A stretch of 7,799 nucleotides of DNA from Fimbriiglobus sp. (GTDB lineage: Bacteria > Planctomycetota > Planctomycetia > Gemmatales > Gemmataceae), in NCBI GenBank assembly GCA_025352585.1, contig JANXTD010000271.1, positions 1-7,799 of the forward strand. Direction: 5' to 3'. Under the pieces are notes generated by a model. That model had not been told where the DNA came from. It worked only from the letters and a program-made list of their open reading frames with translations, and made no database searches. Shown piece after piece: positions 1 through 5,978 of the stretch. Numbering within the stretch: the first letter of the stretch is position 1; each line of letters starts with the position of its first letter. Position numbers and translations under genes: made by a program.

Positions 1-1591
1 GTAGTAGGGGCCATCGACGAAAGTGCCGTCGCCGAGGCCGTAAAGCACGTCCACGTAATTGTAACCGCGCCGGCTGAACCGCGAAGCGACGACGATGTCG
101 TTGAAACCGTCGAGGTTCACGTCCCCGACCGAGACGGACCCTTTCCAGTCGCGCAGAGATAAGGCAGTCTCGTACCCGACCTGGAAAGTTTGGGGCCGCG
201 CGAACGTGCCGTCACGCCTGCTCACGGAGACGTTCAGCCAGCCGTGAGGGTCGGTGCCGATCCTGTCAACCAGGCCGTCGCCGTTCAGGTCCGCGGCGGC
301 CGGCGCGTTGTAGAAGTCGTACTTCGTGGCGGCCGTGAACGACTGGCCCCCGACTGTCACCACCACGTCCCGGCCCAGTCCCGTCCCGGCCGGGGAGACG
401 ATGACCAGTTGCGTCCCGTCGGACTTCGCGCTCACCACCGCCGCCGCCCCGCCGCCGATCGTGACGGCGTTGAGCAGCTTGACCGGGGAGAAGTTCGTCC
501 CGGTGATCGTGACCAGATTCCCCCCGGCCGGCGCGCCGGCCGCCGGGTTGACGCCGGTCACGGACGGCAGGTCGTAGCGGAAGCCGCCGCTGGTCGCCGC
601 CTGAGCGCTGGACGCGACCGTCAGCCGGAGGCCCTGTCCGACCCCTGGCGGGACGGTCACGACCAAGGTGTTCGCGCTGACGGACACGATGGTGGCGGGC
701 CGGCCGCCGAGCGTCACCGACGGCGGACCGAGGTCGAAGTCGCTCCCGACGATCGTCAGCAGCGTCCCCCCGGCGGTCGGCCCGTGGCTTGGACTGAAGG
801 AGGTGATCCCGGAGTTGAGGGTCGCGAGGTCCGCCAGCGGTGTGGTGCCCGCCACGCCGAGGAGCTTCCCCCCGATGTTCGGGCAGCCCGTCGTCGTTGG
901 CGTCGGCCATGGACACGTCGGGGATCGTCGGGCGATAGTTAACGAGGCCCAGGTCTTCCGAGAGGCCGAGGGCGAAGGTGCCGTTACCGATCCCGAGCCA
1001 GACCTGCACACTGGACCCGTAGAACCCGGACCGAGAAGTCGATCCGTCCGAGGCGACCGCGATGTCCGGTGTGCCGTCGAGGTTGAAGTCGCCGACCCCG
1101 ACGGCCCCGGCGAAATCGAGGTAGATGCTCGACGGGCCGTCTCCGACGCGGAAGGACTGCGGGCCTCCGAACGACCCGCCACCGGCGTTCGGGAGGATGC
1201 GGACGAGCCCGTTCTGGGTCGCGGCGACGATTTCCGGCCGGCCGTCCCCGTTCAGGTCCGCCACCGCGACCGACGTGACGGGGGCACCGAGGAAGTAGGT
1301 GGCGGCGACCGCCAAGCTCCCGTCGGCCTGCCGCAACCTCACATCGACGGTGTTTTTGACGTTACTGTTGTGCCCACCAGTGCCGATTCGGCCCTGGTCG
1401 AGGCTGCCGGAGGTGTCCGCGGCCACCTCGTCCAGGCGGCCGTCGCCGTTGACATCGACCGCCAGGGTCGTCGGCGTGACGCGGTCCTCGAGCGGGACCA
1501 ACCGCAGCCGAAACGTCCGGCCGTGTCGGGGCCGGGGGGCGGTGGGGCCGAAGTACCGGCGGCGCAGTTCGTCGAGCCATAAGCGGGACAT
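1..1591 (-). CDS. FG-GAP/IPT-TIG repeat surface protein, frameshifted, 3' end outside window
   Basis: This is a probable exported or cell-surface repeat protein of unknown ligand. From ATG 1591 the N-terminus carries LVPLEDRVTP (residues 32-40), a motif common at the start of planctomycete extracellular proteins. Calcium-loop FG-GAP motifs follow: DVNGDGRLDE, DLNGDGRPEI, DFNLDGTPDI and DANDDG. After residue 235 the frame breaks. Reading continues one base over, from about 879 to the window edge without a stop. That part holds two IPT/TIG (Ig-like) domains (about 807-568 and 567-310) and further FG-GAP loops (DLNGDGLVDR, DVNLDGFNDI). Removing one G from the run at 887-889 gives DANDDGCPNI, which restores the FG-GAP motif across the break, so the lesion is a one-base insertion or a sequencing error. 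The start at 1591 has GGAG at 1598-1601, six bases upstream; ATG 1603 and 1660 are alternatives. At least 529 codons are visible. Confidence 0.85.
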
Positions 1592-2382
1592 GGGCTTCTC
1601 CATCGTTTCCGGCAACGCGCCCAGCCTATTCGCCCACGGCGGCCTGAAGGGACCCCGCACTCAAGCGAAATAGCGCCTGCAGTAATGACATTGCTCGGGT
1701 GTGACACGATTTTCAGACCGGGCCTGTGGCGAGCAGCCAGGCCTAATTATGGAGTGGGGGTAGCTTTGACATTCAGAGTGGGGGCCGTCGGGATGTACCG
1801 CCTCGAATTTGCAGCCACTGAATGCGGCGGCTGGCTTCGGTTGGAGGCTGTTGTCGATCATCTCGATGCGCCCAGGAGTCGCCACGTCTCGCCGCCGCAA
1901 GAACCCGCTCCGCACGCCGACCGCGCGCCCACGCCCGACGGGACCGCGACGTGGGCGCTGACACACGGGGAGTCCGCTCCTGGAGGTCCGGAAGTTGGCC
2001 ACGCTCGCGAGTTCGCCGGGGGAGGCGTTGAACTGGAGGCGAGTCCTGCGGTGTTGGAGGAGTCGCAGGCGCGGGGCCGTCCGGAGATCCTCAACGAGAA
2101 TCAGCGCGTGCCGTTCACGGCGTCGGGGCGGGCGAGTCGGTCGGCTTCGGCGGGGGTTCAAGTGGGCAGGGATGGCGTAAGCCGGTACTTTGACGAGCGA
2201 GCGGGGCTCTCGGCGGCTGGTTTTTCCTCAGGCGAGTGGCCCTCGCCGGACGCCTCGAGTCCCGCAATGTGTTCCACATCCTCAAGCGTCGGCCGACGCG
2301 CCAGGCCCCGTCGCCCGGACGCCGCTCCAAGGTCACGGGGACTCGTGACGGGTCGTCCGCTTCCCGTGAGGAAGACTGGTCG
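1592..2382. other. 790-base stretch without a recognisable gene
   Basis: I see no protein family here in any frame. A long open frame runs on the plus strand from 1685 to 2557. Its codon third positions are less GC-rich than in the clear genes nearby, its right part overlaps the deacetylase remnant antisense, and I recognise nothing in it. A minus-strand frame continues the deacetylase frame down to 2158, but its third-position bias fades after about 2383. The stretch has a 9-base inverted repeat (1925-1933 with 1950-1958) and a 9-base direct repeat (1752-1784). It may be decayed coding or IS-derived DNA, but the sequence does not prove either. Confidence 0.5.
1752..1784. repeat. 9-base direct repeat GAGTGGGGG, two copies
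   Basis: GAGTGGGGG occurs at 1752-1760 and again at 1776-1784, separated by TAGCTTTGACATTCA. Short repeats alternating with a TTTGAC-like core resemble the multi-repeat ends of IS21-type elements. No IstA or IstB sequence is visible beside it, so this is only a resemblance. Confidence 0.3.
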
Positions 2383-2876
2383 CCCCCGGAAGCGCTCCGC
2401 CGCCCCGGCAATCCCGGCGGCGGCACCCTCACGGTCCGCGAACGCGGTCAGGGCATCGCGCATCGCGGCCTCGCCGCCGAACTGGAAGCCGAGTTGGGTC
2501 CGGTACGCCGCGCAGCCGTTCCGGCGAGCGCGTCGCCGATGTCGTCGCCCGGCTTGACCCCGGCGAACAGTTCGGCGGGCGAGTCGTAGCCGCGGTGCGG
2601 GGCCTCCGGGAAGTTGAGCCAGAGGACTTCGGCGGCCCCGACGGCCCGGCCGAAGTCGGCCTCCTCAGCCCGTCGCACGGCCAAGTAATCGACTTCGGCG
2701 GACAGCCCCTTGTCGGTCTGGCACTTCAGCGCGAAGCCCGTCGGGTTCGGCACCGGCCGGGTGAACGCCGTGGCGAGGCCGCCGCGCCACCCGGCCGCGG
2801 CCAGGTTCGACAGCGTGCCGCCGCACGAGAACGCCACGTCGCCGAGGTGGGGCGACAGGAACAGGGCGTTGGGCAT
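2383..2876 (-). pseudogene. PIG-L (LmbE-like) deacetylase remnant with internal deletion
   Basis: PIG-L family enzymes are zinc-dependent deacetylases that remove N-acetyl groups from GlcNAc-type sugars. The N-terminal half from ATG 2876 reads MPNALFLSPHLGDVAFSCGG, then CQTDKG and FPEAPHRGYDSPAELFAGV. It is collinear with the family, but the signature PHxDD reads PHLGD: the Asp expected to act as general base is Gly. After DIGDALAG (about 2524) the frame fails. A C-terminal family segment resumes in the next frame at about 2514 (CAAYRTQLGFQFGGEAAM, ending near ERFRG at 2383). The middle, including the second His motif (HxDH type), is absent. The family is usually about 230-280 residues, so I infer a deletion of roughly 80-110 codons. 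As read, the first frame stops at 2448. The start is fixed by a strong Shine-Dalgarno inside a repeat arm. It is the last gene of the minus-strand YcaO-GT4-PIG-L series and is almost certainly inactive. Confidence 0.82.
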
Positions 2877-2881
2877 CAAAC

Positions 2882-2975
2882 GACCTCCCGCCAAGACGCA
2901 AAGGCGCGAAGTTCGAGAAGACAAAATCTAAAGTTTGGGTTTTCCCTTGGCGCCTTTGCGTCTTGGCGGGAGGTC
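2882..2975. repeat. Perfect 26-base inverted repeat (MITE/REP-like) with 42-base loop
   Basis: Arm 2882-2907 is the exact reverse complement of arm 2950-2975; the arm core is CGCCAAGACGCAAAGGCGC. The 42-base loop is AT-richer than its surroundings. The left arm supplies the Shine-Dalgarno of the deacetylase gene, and the right arm overlaps the stop codon of the truncated glycosyltransferase (2974-2976). Similar CGCCAAGACGC-type palindromes are, from memory, widely dispersed in environmental bacterial genomes, so a mobile palindromic repeat is likely. It could also act as an intergenic RNA hairpin. Confidence 0.85.
2883..2888 (-). promoter_or_regulatory. Shine-Dalgarno of the deacetylase gene, located inside a repeat arm
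   Basis: On the minus strand GGAGGT lies six bases before ATG 2876 and fixes that start. It belongs to the left arm of the 26-base inverted repeat, so a hairpin in the transcript would hide it. Confidence 0.65.
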
Positions 2976-3554
2976 AGTCAAGAGCAGATGGGGGCGGTCC
3001 GGAAGCGGCAGCGGGGGTCGGCACGCCCAGGTTCCCGACGACCTCGCCGGCGAACGACTCGCTGCCGATGAGCACGGCGTCGGCGTGCAGCGGCACCGCG
3101 CGCATCGCGCCGCGGTGGGTCGCGCAACAGCCGCCAACCCAGTGGCCGTCGCCGCCCTGGATGCTCACGACCGTCGGCGACCCCAGCCGCCGGCCCGCCT
3201 CAAGCTCGGCGAGGCCGGTGGGGTAGCCGTACTGGGCGTGGACCAGGTCGAACGGTCGAATGGCGTGGCGACACTCGGTCACGGTCACCACCTGCTCGAT
3301 GTCGGCCTCGAAGTCGGCCGGCCCGCGCCGGCGAGCGCCTCGCCGCGGGCTTCGAGGCCCAAGACCTGGACGCCGGGGACTTTCGGGGGCGGCCCGCCGC
3401 CGGAGACGCCGGCCCCATCCGGGTCGGCACGGTACTGCGAGACCGTCGTCACGTCGTGGCCCGCCGCGACGAGTTCGCGCAGCAGGTTCAGGGCGTAGAC
3501 GCTCATGCCGGAGATGGCGGAGAAGTACCTGCGGGACAGGAAGTAGACGCGCAT
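2974..3554 (-). pseudogene. Family 4 glycosyltransferase, N-terminal half only, frameshifted
   Basis: GT4 enzymes have two Rossmann domains: an N-terminal acceptor-binding domain and a C-terminal nucleotide-sugar domain. From ATG 3554 the product begins MRVYFLSRRYFSAISGMSVY, followed by ALNLLRELVAAGHDVTTVS, a typical GT4 opening. Near 3316-3326 the frame slips by -1, as if one G were missing. The continuation reads ADFEADIEQVV, FDLVHAQYGYPTGLAELEA, VVSIQGGDGHWVGGCCATH, then VLIGSESFAGEVVGNLGV. Soon after, a short Pro/Ala tail ends at TGA 2974-2976 on the edge of an inverted repeat. About 193 residues remain against the usual 350-400, so the whole C-terminal nucleotide-sugar domain, with its EX7E-type motif, is missing. 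The start has GAGGAG at 3563-3568. The gene lies between the YcaO and deacetylase remnants in the same direction. It does not resemble BshA at the N-terminus. Confidence 0.82.
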
Positions 3555-3562
3555 CGGGGGGT

Positions 3563-3568
3563 CTCCTC
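3563..3568 (-). promoter_or_regulatory. Shine-Dalgarno of the glycosyltransferase gene
   Basis: GAGGAG on the minus strand sits eight bases before ATG 3554 and selects this start over other in-frame possibilities. Confidence 0.6.
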
Positions 3569-3596
3569 AAGCGGTGGGCCAGGGCGAACCGGCCGT

Positions 3597-3694
3597 CTTC
3601 TGGAGCCGGCCTCTGTGAGGCCGGACCCGCTCACAGGCGGGGGATAATCGCCACGGGGTAGTGTGTCCGGCCTCACAGAGGCCAGCTCCAGAAG
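3597..3694. repeat. 30-base inverted repeat pair, REPIN-like
   Basis: Arms 3597-3626 and 3665-3694 are reverse complements over 30 bases with one mismatch (3607 against 3684). Each arm is itself a small palindrome: CCGGCCTC-TGT-GAGGCCGG at 3606-3624, and the same with one change at 3667-3685. Two inverted REP-type hairpins in one unit is the REPIN layout. The 38-base centre holds part of a further small hairpin (CCCGC 3626-3630 with GCGGG 3637-3641). It fills most of the 204-base gap between the YcaO stop and the glycosyltransferase start. It could be a dispersed repeat or a processing hairpin. No REP-associated tyrosine transposase is visible. Confidence 0.8.
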
Positions 3695-3758
3695 AGCTGA
3701 CCCGCGTCGCTTCAACTCCAACTGCGCCGCGTGGCTGTTCGGCTCGCGGTACATCGGG

Positions 3759-4691
3759 TTACAGCGGGTCGACGCTCGCGTCCACGGCTGCCGGGTTGAG
3801 CCATGCCGGGCCGAGTAGCCACGACTCCGCCTCCATTGTTAGGCGCACCAGCCGCGACCCCGTCGGGCCTCTCCCCAATCCCACGAACTCGTCGCCGCGC
3901 ACCAGCAGCCGGCGGACGCCGCATTCACCGATCCGGTAGTAACTCATCGTCTCGCACTGCAGCCCGGCGACGACGACCTTGGTCGCGAACACGGCACCGC
4001 CCGGCGGGGAGAAGTCGAGGGCGAGGATGTCGCAGCCGCCGGCGGTCAGGGCGTCGGCCACCACCCGGCAGCGGTCGCGCGGGTCGGCCACGGCGGCGGG
4101 GTCGGCCGTCGGCAGGTCGCCCATCTCGACGTGCCGGCGGTCCGCGAACACCGTGTTGGCGAGCAGGCCGCGCAGGTCGCCGGCGGACTTCGTCAGCCAG
4201 CCGGTCATCGCGTCGAGGGCGCGGGGTTCCTCACCGGCGGTCGTGAACTTGGCCAGGTAGGCGTCGAGGTGACCGGGCGGGGCGACGGCGGCGACCCGGT
4301 CGAGCGGGCCGTGCATGAACGCCTTGCGACTGCGGGCCGCGGCGTACTCCAACTGGGCCTTGCGCACGGCGATGTTGCGGTCGGGGTGGGCCGCCTCGCC
4401 GCACGCCGAGAGCATCTTCGGGAAGCCCAGCTCGCCCAAGTCGCCGCCGACGACGTAGACGTTGACCGTGCCGAAGTCGGCCGCCGCGAGCTTGACCGGG
4501 ACGTTCAGTCCCGCCGCTCGCAGGCGGTGCAGCAGCCCCGCCGTCGCGGGGTCGAGGCCGTCGCCGCGGTCGATCACGGTGCCCTGATCCAGCGCCCGGA
4601 ACGACACCGTGTTGCCATCACGCTGCAAGAGTTCGAGCAGCCCGTGGACGACCGCCTGCTCGCGGCACAGCCCCGCGCCGAGGTCGTGCGA
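3759..4691 (-). pseudogene. YcaO-like protein, N-terminus missing
   Basis: YcaO proteins use ATP to activate peptide-backbone amides, often forming azolines, thioamides or amidines; others have less clear roles. The visible part begins abruptly at about 4691 with LGAGLCREQAVVHGLLELLQ, then RDGNTVSFRAL, a good match to the YcaO core (GAG...A..HGLLEL.QRD). Next come FPKMLSACGEAAHPDRNIAV, RKAQLEYAAARSRKAF, the canonical G-E-x-x-HPD and A-x-x-E-x-x-A-x-SR region, and ATKVVVAGLQCETM. The C-terminus (WLNPAAVDASVDPL) lacks the PxPxP tail of azoline-forming cyclodehydratases. Roughly 310 codons remain in one clean frame. The N-terminal region, with further ATP-site residues and the start codon, is lost where the sequence turns into a transposase on the opposite strand. 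TTG 4628 could start an ORF but would fall inside the domain. It is the first gene of the YcaO-GT4-PIG-L series. Confidence 0.8.
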
Positions 4692-5297
4692 CGGGGTTCG
4701 GCGGTAGCCGGTTCGTGAAGTGGTTCGACGAGAAGTACGGCACGCCGCGGGCGGAGATCGCCTGGGTCAAGGCCCACGTCTGATGCGGCACGCGGACCAA
4801 CGTCATCGCCGCGGCGGAGGTGCTGCACAAGGACAGCAGCGACTCGCCGCGCCTGCCGCCACTAGTCGAGGCGACGGCCAGGGCGTTCAACGTCAAGGAG
4901 GTCGTGGCCGACAAGGCGTACCCCAGCAGAGCCAACTTTGAAGCCGTGGACCGCATCGGGGCAACGCTCTACGCCCCGTTCCGGGCGAACGCCACCGGGG
5001 GCGTGGGCGGCCTGTACGGCAAGGCGTTCCACTACTTCCACCTGCACCGCGAGGAGTTCCTGGAGCACTACCACCGCCGGAGCTATGGTGGAATCGACGT
5101 TCAGCATGGTCAAGCGGAAGTTCGGCGACTCCGTGAAGGCGAAGACCGACACGGCGATGAGAAACGAGGTGCTGGCGAAGTTCGTCTGCCACAACACCTG
5201 CTGCGTGGTGTCGGCCATCCACGAGCGAGGCATCGACCCGGCTTGCATCGGGCTAAAAGCCGCCCCGGCCGCCAAGCCCCTGACCTGCACACCATAA
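4691..5297 (+). pseudogene. IS4-type DDE transposase remnant with stop codon and frameshift
   Basis: The protein begins without a start codon at about 4691 with TGFGGSRFVKWFDEKYGTPR, then AEIAWVKAHV. An in-frame TGA at 4781-4783 follows, where relatives usually have Met (MCG). Reading on gives TNVIAAAEVLHKDSSDSPRL, VVADKAYPSRANFEAVDRIG with the second catalytic Asp (4910-4912), and FHYFHLHREEFLEHYHRRS. The IS4 signature Y-x2-R-x3-E-x6-K spans 5069-5114: Tyr 5069, Arg 5078, Glu 5091, Lys 5112. It contains exactly one extra base, in TATG at 5084-5087, which throws the reading frame. The rest, VESTFSMVKRKFGDSVKAK to CHNTCCVVSAIHERGIDPAC, runs to TAA 5295-5297. The first catalytic Asp and the whole N-terminal half are missing. 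It cannot produce active transposase. Confidence 0.85.
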
Positions 5298-5343
5298 GAA
5301 CGGGCTGCACACCATAGCTCTCATAAAAGGGCTATGGTGTGCA
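5285..5343. repeat. Hairpin and direct repeats at the right end of the IS remnant
   Basis: The 12-mer CTGCACACCATA occurs at 5285-5296, overlapping the transposase stop, and again at 5305-5316. A 13-base inverted repeat pairs TGCACACCATAGC (5306-5318) with GCTATGGTGTGCA (5331-5343) around a 12-base loop. The exonuclease sequence starts right after 5343, so the hairpin probably marks the IS right end. It lacks a T-run, so a terminator is less likely. The matching left end is absent. Confidence 0.65.
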
Positions 5344-5619
5344 AAGTCGGGCCTCGCCCCTGCCCGAGTGCGCGGACGCGCTCGCGGCCCACACCGCGCC
5401 GTTCGACCGGCGGGTGCCCGCGGCCTGCTGCGCGGCCTCCGGACTGCCCGCCCCGGCCCTGGCGTTTTACGGCACGGTGCGACTCGCCCGCCGGGCCTGG
5501 GCTTCAAGCCGAACGAGCTGGCGAGCTTCCGCGGCTGGCTGGGGGTGCCACTCCGGCACCACGACGACGGGTCCGGCGCCGAGGCCTGCTTCCGCGTCGC
5601 CGTCGCAGCGGCCCCTTGA
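5344..5619 (+). pseudogene. DnaQ-like (DEDDh) 3'-5' exonuclease, C-terminal part, frameshifted
   Basis: DEDDh exonucleases, such as the proofreading epsilon subunit of DNA polymerase III, trim 3' ends with two metal ions. The first frame reads LAAHTAPFDRRVPAACCAAS, then GLPAPALAFYGTVRLARRAW, matching motif Exo II (HNxxFD, here HTAPFD) and the following helix. Near 5495-5501 the frame moves by -1 and continues GLGFKPNELASFRGWLGVPL, then RHHDDGSGAEACFRVAVAA to TGA 5617-5619. This matches Exo III (HHDAxSDAxA), but the catalytic Asp of SDA is Gly. Both halves have strongly GC-rich third positions, so both were once coding. The motif Exo I (DxE) part is missing because the gene begins at the IS end. 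GTG 5339 would give an ORF but lies in the IS hairpin. The assignment rests on motif order and is fairly firm. Confidence 0.72.
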
Positions 5620-5978
5620 CTCAGGCGGATGGGCAAATGCCGACGACAGTCTCGCCGCGGCGAGTGTGTAGAGTTGGGGCCGTCGGTGTTGGGCTGGTGC
5701 CGCAACGCCGCCGTAACTACTGCTCGAAATAGGGTTGGCGGCGATATCAAGCGGGCGTGTGTTGGGCGGATCGGCTTGGAACCGACCTCCGCGAAGGGAC
5801 ACCCTCGACTCCGGCCTGCGTGCGCCGCCGAACGTAGTGCGAAGGCGTTCTGCGACAGGCGGGGGTTGCGGGCCGGGTTTCGCGGAAGTCCCCGAACAGG
5901 TGCGGGAACTTCTACCCGCCACCCTCGCGCCGGCCGCAGGGGAGGGCAACGGAACGGCGACAGCCCCGCTGGGACGCG
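5620..5978. other. 359-base intergenic stretch
   Basis: The remnants of the exonuclease (plus) and DUF1552 (minus) converge here. I see no gene. Besides the terminator-like hairpin at 5885-5912, it contains a perfect 14-base palindrome CTCGCCGCGGCGAG (5651-5664), 32 bases after the exonuclease stop, and a weaker stem (5766-5774 with 5782-5792). No tRNA or other RNA gene is recognisable. Confidence 0.55.
5885..5912 (-). terminator. Candidate hairpin terminator for the DUF1552 operon
   Basis: Arms 5885-5894 and 5903-5912 pair over 10 bases with an 8-base loop, 66 bases past the DUF1552 stop. In minus-strand RNA every position pairs (one G-U). In plus-strand RNA that pair becomes a C-A mismatch, which points to selection on the minus transcript. 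There is no U-run after it, so classical intrinsic termination is uncertain. Confidence 0.4.

Noticed and set aside
870..890. Programmed +1 frameshift in the FG-GAP gene
   Set aside because: The only candidate slip site is CCC-G, with no stop codon or stimulating structure beside it. A one-base indel in a G-run explains it more simply.
668..1582. Plus-strand open frame of 304 codons
   Set aside because: It mirrors the FG-GAP gene, and its residues (many V-E-V-A-D and D-R patterns) are the reverse-strand image of the repeats.
2383..3554. Bacillithiol genes bshA and bshB
   Set aside because: A GT4 and a PIG-L enzyme side by side recall bshA/bshB, but the glycosyltransferase N-terminus and the VVSIQGGDGHWVG segment do not look like BshA, and no bshC is visible.
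3759..4691. Thiazole/oxazole-modified peptide cluster
   Set aside because: The YcaO lacks the Pro-rich C-terminus, and no cyclodehydratase partner, dehydrogenase or precursor peptide is seen in the window.
4131..4718. Plus-strand open frame of 195 codons
   Set aside because: It is antisense to the YcaO remnant, which has recognisable HPD and A-x-x-E motifs on the minus strand.
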